Below, piece after piece: positions 1 through 8,512 of a DNA stretch of 64,000 nt. Under the pieces are notes generated by a model. That model ran no database searches. It was not told where the DNA came from and saw only the letters and a list, made by a program, of their open reading frames with translations. Both the position numbers and the translations under genes were made by a program. Position 1 is the first letter of the stretch; the number at the start of each line of letters is the position of its first letter. Origin of the DNA: Brevibacterium sp. UCMA 11754 (lineage in GTDB: Bacteria > Actinomycetota > Actinomycetes > Actinomycetales > Brevibacteriaceae); NCBI RefSeq assembly GCF_021532275.1, contig NZ_JACBOT010000010.1, positions 62,001 to 126,000 of the forward strand, written 5' to 3'.

Positions 1-554
1 TAGTCATGATTGGCTTCCGACGCGGTGCCGATGACTCGGGCGCCGAAGTCCTTCGCGATCTGCACGGCGAAGCTGCCCACTCCCCCGGATGCCCCGTGGA
101 CGAGTACGGTCTTTCCGTTGATGTCGCCCAGCGCCTCGAGGGTGCGCAGAGCGGTGCCGCCGGCCAGTGGCAGTCCGCCAGCCTGTTCCCAGCTCAGGCT
201 CTTCGGCTTGGCGGTGACCGCGTGCACGGGCACCGCGACCTTCTCGGCGAAGGTGCCCGCGCCGAGCACATCCTTGCGGGCGTAGGCAATGACCTCATCG
301 CCGATGGAGAATTCCGGAGTGTCGAAACCGAGTCCGATGACGACTCCGGCGACGTCCCATCCTGGGGTGACGGGGAACTGGACGGGCATGATGGCGTCGA
401 GGTGACCGCCGACGAGTTTCCAGTCGACCGGGTTCACACCCGCTGCATGCACCTCGATGAGCACGGATGCCGGCGGGACTTTCGGGTCATCGACGTCACG
501 GACCGTGATGTCGTCGAAGTCATCGGTGTACTGGTCGTAGACTGCTGCACGCAT
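1..554 (-). CDS. Zinc-type MDR / quinone oxidoreductase, partial
   Basis: This is the N-terminal part of a medium-chain dehydrogenase/reductase that probably reduces a quinone or enone with NAD(P)H. The protein starts MRAAVYDQYTDDFDD and contains VHGASGGVGSFAVQIAKDFG, the Rossmann nucleotide-binding motif of the quinone oxidoreductase branch. About 185 residues lie in the window, and the gene runs off the left edge, so the C-terminus is not visible. I chose the ATG at 552-554 because it gives the usual MDR N-terminus. The gene follows the fadAB operon on the same strand, separated by a hairpin. The substrate cannot be told from sequence. Confidence 0.85.
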   Translation of the reverse strand, partial: MRAAVYDQYTDDFDDITVRDVDDPKVPPASVLIEVHAAGVNPVDWKLVGGHLDAIMPVQFPVTPGWDVAGVVIGLGFDTPEFSIGDEVIAYARKDVLGAGTFAEKVAVPVHAVTAKPKSLSWEQAGGLPLAGGTALRTLEALGDINGKTVLVHGASGGVGSFAVQIAKDFGARVIGTASEANHD

Positions 555-557
555 AAC

Positions 558-610
558 GGCGGCCTTCCGGTAGTCATCAGTGGATAGCTGATGAACACCG
601 AAAGGCCGCC
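558..610. terminator. Hairpin between fadB and the MDR gene
   Basis: The arms at 558-571 (ggcggccttccggt) and 597-610 (accgaaaggccgcc) can pair over 9 plus 4 base pairs with a loop of about 25 bases. It lies just after the fadB-like stop and just before the MDR start on the minus strand. It may end fadAB transcripts or mask the MDR leader. No clear T-tract follows, so the role is inferred. Confidence 0.4.
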
Positions 611-632
611 GACCTATTCCTGCGTGCAGTTC

Positions 633-2804
633 CTACTCGTAGGTGTCGTTCGACTTCGCACGCTCGAGGAGCGAGGCCGGCGGAGTGAACCGGTCACCGT
701 AGGTTGCTGCAAGTTCCTTCGCACGTTCGGCGAAACCGCTCAGGCCGCCCTCGTACTGGTTGACGTACTGGAGCACGCCACCGGTCCAGGCAGGGAATCC
801 GATGCCGAAGATCGAACCGATGTTCGCATCCGGCACAGAGGTGAGCACTCCCTCGTCGAGGCATTTGATCGTCTCGATCGCCTCGGCGAAGAGCATCCGC
901 TCCTGCAGGTCAGTGAAGGGCTGGGTCGCGGAACCGGAGTCGTACTTCTCGCGCAGGCCCTGCCACAGCTTGCCGCGTTTGCCGTCCTCGTCGTATTCGT
1001 AGAATCCGGCGCCGTCCTTGCGGCCTGTGCGTCCGGCTTCCTCGACCATCCAGTCGAAGACCACATCGGAGGGGTGGCTTTCGCGCTTTCCTCCGGCGGC
1101 TTCGATAGCCTCTTCGGTCTCCTTCCGGATCTTCTGCGACAGGGTCAGCGTCAGTTCGTCGAGCAGCTGCAGGGCACCGGTCGGGTACCCGGCCTGCAGT
1201 GCCGCCTGCTCCACCGATGCCGGCTCCACGCCCTCACCGACGGCGGCGACCGCCTCGGCGATGAATGTGCCGATCACACGTGAGGTGAAGAAGCCACGGC
1301 TGTCGGTGACGACGATCGGGGTCTTCTTGATCTGCTGCACGAGGTCGAAGGTGCGTGCCAGGGTCTCATCCGAGGTGTTCTCACCACGGATGATCTCGAC
1401 CAGGGGCATCTTGTCGGCGGGCGAGAAGAAGTGGACGCCGATGAAGTCGGAATCGCGCTTGACCCCGGTGGCCAGGTCGGTGATCGGCAGAGTCGAGGTG
1501 TTGGAGCCGAGCACCGCGTCGGAGTCGACGACGTCCTGGATCTCCTGGAACACCTGCTGTTTGAGGGGCACCGATTCGAAGACCGCTTCGATGACGAAGT
1601 CGACGCCGGCGAAGTCATCGGCCGAAGCACTCGGTGTGATCCGATCGAGGACGGCCTTGCTCTTCTCCGCGGTGGTCTTACCCTTGGCCAGAGCTGATTC
1701 CTCACGCGTGCGCGCATAGGCCTTGCCCTTGTCCGCGGCCTCGATCTTGACGTCCTTGAGGACGACCTCGATGCCGGCCTTGGCTGCGGTGTATGCGATC
1801 GCGGCGCCCATCATGCCGGCGCCGAGGACGCCGAGCTTCTTCACCTGGCGCGGTTCGACGCCATCGGGCCTCGAGCCGCCGGAGTTGATGTGCCCGAGGT
1901 CGAAGAAGAACGCCTTGATCATGTTCTTCGCCACCGGGGTGTGGGTGAGGTGGACGAAGTAGCGGGTTTCGACTGCCAGTGCCGTGTCGATGTCGACGTA
2001 GGCACCTTCGACGGCGGCAGCGATCGCCGCGCGCGGAGCGGGCATCGGTGCACCCTTGGTCTGACGACGCAGGAGCGCCGGCAGTGCGGGCAGCATCGCA
2101 CCCAGTGACGGCGAGGTGGGTGATCCGCCTGGGATTTTGAAGCCCTTGACGTCCCAGGGCTGAGTCGCCTCGGGGTTGGCCTTGATCCAGGCTTTGGCAC
2201 GATCTTCGAGCTCGGCCACGGGGGCGAGTTCGTCGATGAGTCCGAGCTTGAGAGCCTCGGCTGCCTTGAACTTCGTCGACGGCAGGATGGCCTTCTGCAG
2301 TGCATTCTGGAGGCCCATCAGGCGTACGGCTCTGGCGACACCGCCACCGCCGGGCAGGAGGCCCAGGGAGACTTCGGGGAATCCAACCCGCAGGCTGGAG
2401 ACGTCCTCCGCGGCAATGCGGTGATGTGCGACGAGCGCGACCTCGAGACCGCCTCCGAGTGCGGCACCGTTGATGGCTGCGACGACGGGCTTGCCCAGCG
2501 TCTCGAGGCGGCGCATGACCGTCTTCATGTGGTTGGTCAGTGCGGCTTCGGCCTCCGAGTTCTCAGGGTCGGCGGCGCGCAGCTTATTGAGGTCACCGCC
2601 TGCGAAGAAGGTCTTCTTCGCCGAGGTGAGGACGACGCCGGTGATGTCATCGACGTTTGCTTCGAGCCAGTCCACGACGCCCTCGAAGGCATCCTTGAAA
2701 TGGTCGTTCATCGTGTTGACCTTGGAATTCGGGTCGTCGAGGACGACGGTGACGATTCCGTCCGAGTCAGTGGAACGGGAGTAAGTCGTTTCAGTGTTCG
2801 TCAT
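633..2804 (-). CDS. fadB: FadB-type enoyl-CoA hydratase / 3-hydroxyacyl-CoA dehydrogenase
   Basis: This 723-residue bifunctional beta-oxidation enzyme hydrates enoyl-CoA and oxidises 3-hydroxyacyl-CoA with NAD+. The crotonase half is N-terminal, with an oxyanion-hole segment FAGGDLNKL and the stretch INGAALGGGLEVALVAHH. The dehydrogenase half follows, with the NAD-binding motif LGVLGAGMMGAAIAYTAAKAG and the core SNTSTLPITDLA. I place the start at ATG 2802-2804: it has an AAAGGG ribosome site and sits one base after the fadA stop. A reading with 22 more residues would run back into fadA. The domain order matches FadB-like actinobacterial proteins. It is translationally coupled to the thiolase. 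Confidence 0.95.
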   Translation of the reverse strand: MTNTETTYSRSTDSDGIVTVVLDDPNSKVNTMNDHFKDAFEGVVDWLEANVDDITGVVLTSAKKTFFAGGDLNKLRAADPENSEAEAALTNHMKTVMRRLETLGKPVVAAINGAALGGGLEVALVAHHRIAAEDVSSLRVGFPEVSLGLLPGGGGVARAVRLMGLQNALQKAILPSTKFKAAEALKLGLIDELAPVAELEDRAKAWIKANPEATQPWDVKGFKIPGGSPTSPSLGAMLPALPALLRRQTKGAPMPAPRAAIAAAVEGAYVDIDTALAVETRYFVHLTHTPVAKNMIKAFFFDLGHINSGGSRPDGVEPRQVKKLGVLGAGMMGAAIAYTAAKAGIEVVLKDVKIEAADKGKAYARTREESALAKGKTTAEKSKAVLDRITPSASADDFAGVDFVIEAVFESVPLKQQVFQEIQDVVDSDAVLGSNTSTLPITDLATGVKRDSDFIGVHFFSPADKMPLVEIIRGENTSDETLARTFDLVQQIKKTPIVVTDSRGFFTSRVIGTFIAEAVAAVGEGVEPASVEQAALQAGYPTGALQLLDELTLTLSQKIRKETEEAIEAAGGKRESHPSDVVFDWMVEEAGRTGRKDGAGFYEYDEDGKRGKLWQGLREKYDSGSATQPFTDLQERMLFAEAIETIKCLDEGVLTSVPDANIGSIFGIGFPAWTGGVLQYVNQYEGGLSGFAERAKELAATYGDRFTPPASLLERAKSNDTYE

Positions 2805-2805
2805 G

Positions 2806-4014
2806 TCAGACCCTTTCAATGATCGTCGCAATGCCCATTCCGCCGCCGATGCACAGCGTGACGAGGCCACGCTGAAGATCGCGACGTTCGAGTTCGTCGA
2901 GGACGGTGCCGAGGATCATGGCACCGGTGGCACCCAGAGGGTGGCCCATGGCGATTGCTCCGCCGTTGACGTTGACCTTGTCATGCGGGATGTTGAGGTC
3001 CTTCATCCACTTCAGGACCACTGCACCGAAGGCTTCGTTGAGTTCGAACAGGTCGATGTCCTCGACGGTCAGTCCGGCCTTGTCCAGCGCCTTCTGCGTT
3101 GCGGGTGTGGGACCGGTGAGCATGATGGTCGGCTCGGATCCTGTGACGGCAGTGGAGACGATGCGAGCACGCGGCTTCATATTCATCGTCTGACCCACAT
3201 CGTCGTCGCCGATGATGACGAGGCTGGCCCCGTCGACGATTCCCGAGGAGTTCGCTGCGGTGTGGACGTGGTCGATCTCCTCGACCCAGTGGTACTTCTG
3301 GAGAGCAACCTCGTCGAAGCCTGCCTGCGCAGCGACCTTGGTGAAGGCCGGGGACAGCTTCGACAGGGACTCCACCGTCGAACCGGGGCGCATGTGCTCA
3401 TCGGTGTCGAGCAGGGTCACACCGTTGATGTCTTTGACGGGGACGATCGACTTCTCGAAGTAGCCGTTCTTCCAGGCGTTGGCGGCGCGCTTCTGCGACT
3501 CCTCGGCGAATTCGTCGATATCGGTGCGGCTGAATCCCTCGGTGGTTGCGATGAGATCGGCGCTGATGCCCTGGGGCACGAAATAGGTGTCGAAGTTCGT
3601 CGTCGGGTCCTGTGCCCATGCGCCTCCGTCGGAGCCGAGGGGAACACGCGACATCGATTCGACGCCGCCGGCCAGGACGAGGTTCTCGAATCCGCTGCCG
3701 ACCTTCTGTGCGGCGATGTTGACCGCTTCGAGCCCGGATGCACAGAACCGGTTGACCTGAACACCGGCGACGGACTCATCGAGGCCTGCGACGAGCGCCG
3801 CGGTGCGAGCAATGTCTCCGCCCTGTTCGCCGACGGGCGAGACGACGCCCAAGACCATGTCGTCGATCGCTTTGTCGTCGAGATCGGGATTGCGTTCGCG
3901 CAGGGCACCGATGAGCCCTGTCACAAGATCGATTGGTTTGACGCTGTGCAGGGCTCCGCCGCGGTTCTTTCCGCGCGGCGTGCGCACTGCGTCGTAGATG
4001 TACGCTTCGCTCAT
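2806..4014 (-). CDS. fadA: Acetyl-CoA acyltransferase (thiolase)
   Basis: This 402-residue thiolase cleaves 3-ketoacyl-CoA in the last step of each beta-oxidation cycle. The acylated Cys lies in [14 protein letters not shown], the catalytic His in [15 protein letters not shown], and the second Cys in TLCIGGGMG. The length is normal for the family, and the N-terminus [15 protein letters not shown] is typical of FadA/acetyl-CoA acetyltransferases. It is the first gene of the fadA-fadB operon. Candidate regulatory sites lie upstream at 4087-4168. Whether it also works in synthesis (phaA-like) cannot be excluded, but the pairing with fadB favours degradation. Confidence 0.95.
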   Translation of the reverse strand: MSEAYIYDAVRTPRGKNRGGALHSVKPIDLVTGLIGALRERNPDLDDKAIDDMVLGVVSPVGEQGGDIARTAALVAGLDESVAGVQVNRFCASGLEAVNIAAQKVGSGFENLVLAGGVESMSRVPLGSDGGAWAQDPTTNFDTYFVPQGISADLIATTEGFSRTDIDEFAEESQKRAANAWKNGYFEKSIVPVKDINGVTLLDTDEHMRPGSTVESLSKLSPAFTKVAAQAGFDEVALQKYHWVEEIDHVHTAANSSGIVDGASLVIIGDDDVGQTMNMKPRARIVSTAVTGSEPTIMLTGPTPATQKALDKAGLTVEDIDLFELNEAFGAVVLKWMKDLNIPHDKVNVNGGAIAMGHPLGATGAMILGTVLDELERRDLQRGLVTLCIGGGMGIATIIERV

Positions 4015-4086
4015 CTGTTCCTCACAGTCCTAGAGAACGGCCGATGATCGCGCTCGCGATCTCGGCCGTGGATACGTCAATGACGC

Positions 4087-4119
4087 TCGTTCAGCCTCAC
4101 CGGCTGATCGATCGTTCAG
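4087..4119. promoter_or_regulatory. Direct repeat TCGTTCAG upstream of fadA, candidate operator
   Basis: TCGTTCAG occurs at 4087-4094 and again at 4112-4119, exactly 25 bases apart, 70-105 bases before the fadA start. Between them lies a GGCTGATCGATCG stretch. TetR-type fatty-acid regulators often bind such sites, but no regulator gene is adjacent, so the function is inferred from position only. Confidence 0.3.
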
Positions 4120-4152
4120 TAACATTCGCACCCCCATTCAATACCAGTTGCG

Positions 4153-4168
4153 TGTGATGGTCAACACA
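4153..4168. promoter_or_regulatory. Candidate Crp/GlxR site upstream of fadA
   Basis: TGTGATGGTCAACACA matches the Crp/GlxR consensus TGTGA-N6-TCACA at 9 of 10 defined positions. It lies about 140 bases before fadA (minus) and 122 bases before the secreted-protein gene (plus), so it could serve either. A GlxR-like regulator is encoded at 42170-42847. Confidence 0.5.
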
Positions 4169-4289
4169 GAAACCGCGAGGCAGCGACTGTGGCAGAGCAC
4201 ACGTGGTCCGTGACTAATTCGTGACCTTTAAATCACGGGCGAAGTGTTTATAATAATGAAACCTAACACTCTTAGTCTCCTGGAGAATC

Positions 4290-4736
4290 ATGACCGAACT
4301 CATTCCTGCCCGATTCACGTCGGCTTCAATTGCGCCTACTTCTGCCCATACTGCGCGCTCGCGCATGGGATCTAAATTCCTCGCGCTGACTTTGGCCGCT
4401 GGACTTCTCGCGGGCCCAATTGTGCTCGATGCCCCTCCCGCCGAGGCCGCCACGAAGAAGTGTGCGGCGAAGATGTCGATCTCAAAACCGCGGCAGTACT
4501 CGAACACCGTGGTGAAGGTTTCCAAGGTTGGGGCGAAGGCGAAGGTCACCACGACCGCGCACTACAAGACGACGAAGACCAAGAAGAAGGCGACTGCTTC
4601 GAAGAACGGTGCTGCGAACCTCAAGTACTACATTTCGGGAGCGACTCCAGGCAAAAAGGTGTCGGTGACCGTAGTGGCGAAGAAGGGCAAGACCACCTGG
4701 AAATGCTCCACCTCATTCAAACCCAAGAAGAAGTAG
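4290..4736 (+). CDS. Small secreted Lys-rich protein, unknown function
   Basis: This 148-residue protein has a long N-terminal segment, a hydrophobic stretch FLALTLAAGLLAGPIVL and an AEA-A type signal peptidase site, so it is probably exported. The mature part of about 95 residues has two Cys that could form a disulfide (KKCAAKM and WKCSTSF), and it is very rich in Lys and Thr (KTTKTKKKATASKNG, FKPKKK at the end). The spacing suggests a small beta-sandwich or SH3-like fold. A GGAG sequence precedes ATG 4290; the second Met (4365) would give a more usual signal peptide. I do not recognise the family. The strong positive charge would suit binding to wall polymers or nucleic acid. Confidence 0.75.
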   Translation: MTELIPARFTSASIAPTSAHTARSRMGSKFLALTLAAGLLAGPIVLDAPPAEAATKKCAAKMSISKPRQYSNTVVKVSKVGAKAKVTTTAHYKTTKTKKKATASKNGAANLKYYISGATPGKKVSVTVVAKKGKTTWKCSTSFKPKKK

Positions 4737-4783
4737 TCCGCCTCCTGGCGTAGAACAATCGCCGGTCGGTGGGAAGATGAACC

Positions 4784-6316
4784 ATGCGTCGATTCTTCGC
4801 AGTGACCTCGATTCTGTCCCGGGGACGGGCAGGCTGGATGTACTTCTGGCCGATCATGGCCTCGCTGTGCGTGTACGTCATAGCTCTGTCCGTCCTCGTT
4901 CCTCTCTTCGGCGCCGTCGAGCGGGCTGGCGCCGAAGAGGGAGTCCCGACACCGGTTCCTGCCCCGACGACTGCGGAACAGCCACCAGGCTCACCCCCGA
5001 ATTTCTCGATCGCGGTCGGCACGGACGACGAACCGCGGGAGATGCCTGCGATCCAGAGCGCAATGACGGACTACATGTCATTTTCGGATCAGTTCTTCAC
5101 CAGGCTCGAGCAAGGGGCGGTCGCTCCTGACTTCTCCACGACTGAACGCGAGCTTTCACCTGAGGCCGCCCGCGCTCAGGTGAAGGATGGGACTTCGGTG
5201 CTCGCAGTCCTGTTGCCGAAGGACCTCACTCCGCAGGCCATCGACGACATCAGAGCGTATTACCGCGGTGACATCGACGCCCCGCGCTACACGATCGCTG
5301 TCCTGGCAAGTCCGCAGGCACTGAACGAAGACAAGTTCATCCTCGACCAGTACCGGGACCAGGTCATCCGCCAAGCGGAGGAGCATGTCTCCGAGCAGAT
5401 TCGCATCGTCGCCCAGAAGTTCGGATGCGACACCGGGGAGCAGGCCTGCCCACGTACTTCGAAACAGGCCCAACGCGCCTTCGAGCGCCCCTTCGACATC
5501 AAGATTGAGAAAGTCAGCGGACCACCGGCCGTCGACTACTTCAGCGAAGGATCTGATGGGGAGAGCCCTCAGCCAGGTTCGCAGTCCTCGGCGCCAGTCG
5601 CGGCAGCTTCCTCGCCTTCTGGTCCCGCCGACACGTCCTCCGACACAGATGCCACATCATCCCAATCGCACGCTCCACAGTCGTCGATCAGCGCCGGAGT
5701 CTCCGCGATCTTCGGCGCACTCATTCTCGCCGCGGTCACTTTGGCCATGCTGTCATCGGCGACCGTCAATCGGGCGGCGGGACTGCAGGTCGCGATCATC
5801 GGGCCATGGCGATCACTGTCACTTCAGAGACCATTCCCCAGAAGAACGCTGCTGAGCCAGAAATTCGGACTGGCCGCCTCCGGGACACTCGCGCTGACAA
5901 CGGCTGCCACCGTGAGTGCTGTATTGCCGGGGAGAAGCATCGTCGACAGCCTCGGCGCCTACCCGAGTCTGCGGCTGATCGCGATCATCGGGCTTATCTG
6001 TCTCGTCTGTCTGACCATGGCTATTGTCATTCTCGCCGTGACTGACACTTTGGGGGTGCTGGCCGGAGTCGTAATCGCTGTCGGCGCTGTTGTCTGGGGA
6101 ACTGTCTGGAACACAGCGGCGAATCTGCTCGACCCGAGCCACCCGGGCCCGTCGTCCAGTGTCACGATATTCATCAGTGGGAACAGACACTTGGTGGGCG
6201 AACTGGTGCCGACGCTGCTGGTTCTGCTGGTCATCCTTGTCGCGGCATTGATTGGAAGCTTCGCCGTGACCAGTGCCTTCGACCGGAGATTCAGCACTCA
6301 GATCAAGCGGTCATAG
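4784..6316 (+). CDS. YhgE/Pip-like or ABC-2-type membrane protein
   Basis: This 510-residue membrane protein has one N-terminal TM helix (about 20-45), a soluble region of about 250 residues predicted outside the membrane, and five or so TM helices in the last 200 residues. That architecture is like YhgE/Pip proteins and ABC2_membrane_3 permeases, where a large ectodomain sits between TM1 and the rest. A Ser/Pro/Asp-rich linker (about 265-300) precedes TM2. No ATPase lies beside it, so a transport role is not shown. The substrate is unknown. The call rests on topology and weak similarity, not on a motif. Confidence 0.65.
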   Translation: MRRFFAVTSILSRGRAGWMYFWPIMASLCVYVIALSVLVPLFGAVERAGAEEGVPTPVPAPTTAEQPPGSPPNFSIAVGTDDEPREMPAIQSAMTDYMSFSDQFFTRLEQGAVAPDFSTTERELSPEAARAQVKDGTSVLAVLLPKDLTPQAIDDIRAYYRGDIDAPRYTIAVLASPQALNEDKFILDQYRDQVIRQAEEHVSEQIRIVAQKFGCDTGEQACPRTSKQAQRAFERPFDIKIEKVSGPPAVDYFSEGSDGESPQPGSQSSAPVAAASSPSGPADTSSDTDATSSQSHAPQSSISAGVSAIFGALILAAVTLAMLSSATVNRAAGLQVAIIGPWRSLSLQRPFPRRTLLSQKFGLAASGTLALTTAATVSAVLPGRSIVDSLGAYPSLRLIAIIGLICLVCLTMAIVILAVTDTLGVLAGVVIAVGAVVWGTVWNTAANLLDPSHPGPSSSVTIFISGNRHLVGELVPTLLVLLVILVAALIGSFAVTSAFDRRFSTQIKRS

Positions 6317-6410
6317 ATACCCCGTGGCCGAATCCAGTCGATACTCATGGCAATCTCGCCCCTACGCCGGAACCGTTCCGCGAGGCAAACTCACGCAATA
6401 GACTGACGGA

Positions 6411-6704
6411 ATGGGTGACGAGCGCTATGTCGAGGACTGCACTGATAAAGAGCTTTTGGAAACTTTCGTGAAGCCGACGATCGAACGAATCTTCAAGCCC
6501 GGAGAAATCGACGACGCACGGCTGGTCCGCTCTGACCGAGACTTGATCTACCGGATCACCGTAGGTGGCGACGTGTTCTACCCCATTGTTCGGCCGCATG
6601 GGAATGGATTCAGTGTCGAGAGCGTCGGTCAACAGTTCTTCGATGATGTCCAGGACGATGTTGCTGAGTCCTACTTCGCGTGGGGTGAGCTGCGAGGCGA
6701 GTGA
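6411..6704 (+). CDS. Small acidic protein, unknown
   Basis: This 97-residue hypothetical protein is acidic, with a C-terminus DDVQDDVAESYFAWGELRGE and a central beta-rich segment DLIYRITVGGDVFYPIVRPHG. There is no signal peptide, TM helix or known motif. It is the last chromosomal gene before the prophage remnant, and its 3' end overlaps the decayed tail of the next minus-strand pseudogene. It could be host or phage in origin. Confidence 0.5.
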   Translation: MGDERYVEDCTDKELLETFVKPTIERIFKPGEIDDARLVRSDRDLIYRITVGGDVFYPIVRPHGNGFSVESVGQQFFDDVQDDVAESYFAWGELRGE

Positions 6705-6935
6705 CAGGAACTCGCGCCACTACAAAGTAGCGATCCCGGTGCTGTGGTTGATTTGATGCCCCCCTGGAGCCTTCGATAGATGGTCCTTGCTGCGCGGGCA
6801 TCCTTGGAGCCTCCGCTGTGGCGCAGACAGACTCGTAGGCCGCGGACAGGGTAGTTTCTTGCACTGGTCGCCGCGCTTCTTTGACGTGGCTTGGCATTTG
6901 TCGGGATCCCACCCGGTTTTGTCGACGGTGCTCAT
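6671..6935 (-). pseudogene. Frameshifted phage HGG-motif protein
   Basis: The start reads MSTVDKTGWDPDKCQATSKK and then QCKK; one frame over it continues NYPVRGLRVCLRHSGGSKDA and ends at 6671. Together these resemble small phage proteins of the pattern CxATxxRxxxCKxxPxxGxxVCxxHGG, usually encoded near terminase genes. The break is at a run of As in the QCKK codons, and one extra base there explains it. The ATG overlaps the stop of the preceding gene (ATGA). The protein as read is not functional unless the base is a sequencing error. Confidence 0.6.
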
Positions 6936-7146
6936 AGCCCGTTCACCGCGACAGTCTGTTCGACGTACACGGTCGCACCATTGGGGACAACGTGTTGATG
7001 GTCGCCGATGATGAGGGTACTGGTGACAGATCCATTGTTGGAGATGATGTTGGTGAGGGTGCCTTTTCGGCAGCGTCCGGGGCTGAGAGCGTCGGCAGGG
7101 TGATGGTCTTACCGAGGTCGCTTGCGGTGAGGTGTTTTACGATCAT
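6932..7146 (-). pseudogene. Frameshifted small phage protein
   Basis: The start MIVKHLTASDLGKTITLPTL matches the opening of small phage proteins of the type (L/I)GKTV.(I/V)P. The frame then diverges, while another frame continues GTLTNIISNNGSVTSTLIIG and ends VYVEQTVAVNGL. The two pieces read as one beta-rich protein of about 70 residues once a frameshift near 7080 is corrected. The stop (6932-6934) overlaps the next ATG, as in a working phage operon. Decay or an assembly error are both possible. Confidence 0.55.
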
Positions 7147-7217
7147 GCACGAAGCTTGTGACCGGGCACGGGAGAGTTACCAGGGACGACACGCGGAGGG
7201 CCAGGGTCGGCTGGACT

Positions 7218-7270
7218 CCCCACGCAAGCAACCCCCGGGCCGTGATAGCCCGGGGGTTGCTTGCGTGGGG
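7218..7270. terminator. Perfect 23-bp hairpin terminator
   Basis: Arms 7218-7240 and 7248-7270 are perfectly complementary over 23 bases with a 7-base loop (cgtgata). The hairpin starts 5 bases after the stop of the minus-strand gene ending at 7276. It has no T-tract, so it may end transcription from both sides. It is the longest perfect stem I saw in the window. Confidence 0.75.
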
Positions 7271-7275
7271 TGACG

Positions 7276-7656
7276 CTATTTACGTCGTTTCGGTGGGAAG
7301 TTCTCCATGTCGATCACAATCGGTTCGTAATCGTCATCGTGGTACACGATCTCACCGCTGGAAGACGTATCCCATTCTTCGTGATGGTCCTCGCGGATAC
7401 CGTTTGCGATAAGAGCGAGAGCAGCACGTTGTGCTCCACGATCGTTTCCCATCGCGATGACCGCGTCGGAACTGTTGGCTTCGACTTCGTCTGCGAGGCC
7501 ACGAATGTCGATGCTAAAACTCACGAGTGAGCCTTCGTTGTCACGCATAGGGAATGTCATTTCAGGGCCACGAACTTCAACGTCTCCTTCCGCGCCGACC
7601 ATGTCGGCCAGCCGTCCGGCGAGAACGTAGTCGAGGTCTCGGATCTTCTTGGTCAT
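7276..7656 (-). CDS. Small prophage protein, unknown
   Basis: This is a 126-residue acidic soluble protein starting MTKKIRDLDYVLAGRLADMV. It has a C-terminal stretch SSSGEIVYHDDDYEPIVID and a basic end PPKRRK. I prefer ATG 7654-7656 because AAAGG lies 7 bases upstream and the ATG overlaps the preceding stop (ATGA); the ATG two codons earlier has no usable spacing. It forms a two-gene operon with the 65-residue gene, ended by the 7218-7270 hairpin. I do not recognise the family. Confidence 0.6.
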   Translation of the reverse strand: MTKKIRDLDYVLAGRLADMVGAEGDVEVRGPEMTFPMRDNEGSLVSFSIDIRGLADEVEANSSDAVIAMGNDRGAQRAALALIANGIREDHHEEWDTSSSGEIVYHDDDYEPIVIDMENFPPKRRK

Positions 7657-7850
7657 TTGCATGCCTTTGCAGGGAATGATGTGATTATGTTCTTCCCAAC
7701 GTGCGAGACTGGCACATTGGTCAGGAACTTATCGTAGGTCTTGCCGTTGTATTTCAACTGTACAGGCGCACGGTAGTTGTGCGTGTCGTTGCCTTGCTCA
7801 TAGGTGTGGTGAGCGCTGGCGTGATCTTCGGCCTTCCCGACCCAGCTCAT
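7653..7850 (-). CDS. Small prophage protein, unknown
   Basis: This 65-residue protein starts MSWVGKAEDHASAHHTYEQG and ends NIITSFPAKACK. A GAGGAG ribosome site precedes the ATG. It is rich in His and Tyr and has no TM helix. It is the first gene of a minus-strand pair that is divergent from the HIRAN gene, with only 62 bases between the starts. That is where a phage early promoter would lie. The function is unknown. Confidence 0.55.
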   Translation of the reverse strand: MSWVGKAEDHASAHHTYEQGNDTHNYRAPVQLKYNGKTYDKFLTNVPVSHVGKNIITSFPAKACK

Positions 7851-7912
7851 AGCTTCTCCTCTACGACGACTTCGGCTATAGTTCGGAAAACGGTAGACAC
7901 GGAGGTCACCTC

Positions 7913-8512
7913 ATGTGGGAAATAGTCGGCATCCTTTTCGGCATTGCCCTCATATGCTGGTTGGTGGCGAAATTCCTCAAGACATCGAGTCCTCAACAGC
8001 CTGTCGACGCCGCTGCACTGGATACCTCCGATCTGACCAAAAGCAGCGCTTCGGCTACCAGCGACACGTGGCTTTCGAAAGAAGAAGCTGATTCCGAACT
8101 GGTTCGTGACTCCGCTAAAACGCTCGCCTTCCGAGTTGAGCGCCGCGACGGTGAGTTCCGATTCGTGAGTGAAGAGTCCGGTAAGCAGCCCTCCCCCGGC
8201 AACCTGGCGCTGGCAAGATTGGGCATCTTGTACCTGAACGTTCGAGGGTGGAAGAACTATCCAGCCGCACGATTGAAGGTTGGCGATCGCATTCACCTTC
8301 GCAGGGAGCCCGGGAACAAGTCCGATCCCAACGCAATAGCTGTTGCTCATCCCGGCTCGAAACACATCTACGGCTACGTCAACAAAGGATTCGCCCGGCG
8401 TCTCGCGAAGCCCCTCGATGCCGGCGAAGAGTTCGTCGGGGTGGTCATGGGCAGAGAAGGAATTACAATCGCGATCCTGCCGGTCGACGTCTCTGAGGAG
8501 CTGGATCTGTAG
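7913..8512 (+). CDS. Membrane-anchored HIRAN-domain protein
   Basis: Residues 1-22 form one TM helix (WEIVGILFGIALICWLVAKF) followed by a polar linker. The C-terminal part (about 105-190) reads as a HIRAN domain: NVRGWKNYPAARLKVGDRIH, then LRREPGNKSDPNAIAV, then HIYGYVNKGFARRLAKPLDA. HIRAN domains bind DNA 3' ends or stalled forks in HLTF/Rad5-type proteins and also occur alone in bacteria and phages. Here no helicase or nuclease is attached, and the domain is tethered to the membrane. The gene is intact while most neighbours are broken, and it faces away from the phage operon. Position suggests a moron or immunity-type gene; the role is inferred. Confidence 0.7.
   Translation: MWEIVGILFGIALICWLVAKFLKTSSPQQPVDAAALDTSDLTKSSASATSDTWLSKEEADSELVRDSAKTLAFRVERRDGEFRFVSEESGKQPSPGNLALARLGILYLNVRGWKNYPAARLKVGDRIHLRREPGNKSDPNAIAVAHPGSKHIYGYVNKGFARRLAKPLDAGEEFVGVVMGREGITIAILPVDVSEELDL

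Noticed and set aside
2805-2870. N-terminal extension of the FadB-like frame
   Set aside because: It lies inside fadA. The ATG at 2804 has a ribosome site one base after the fadA stop.
2794-4047. Long plus-strand frame of 417 codons
   Set aside because: It is antisense to fadA and its acidic, Asp/Val/Glu-rich product has no motif. It arises from GC-rich codon use on the other strand.
6300-6680. Second tRNA-Thr attachment copy
   Set aside because: I found no match to the tRNA 3' half at the presumed left border of the prophage remnant.
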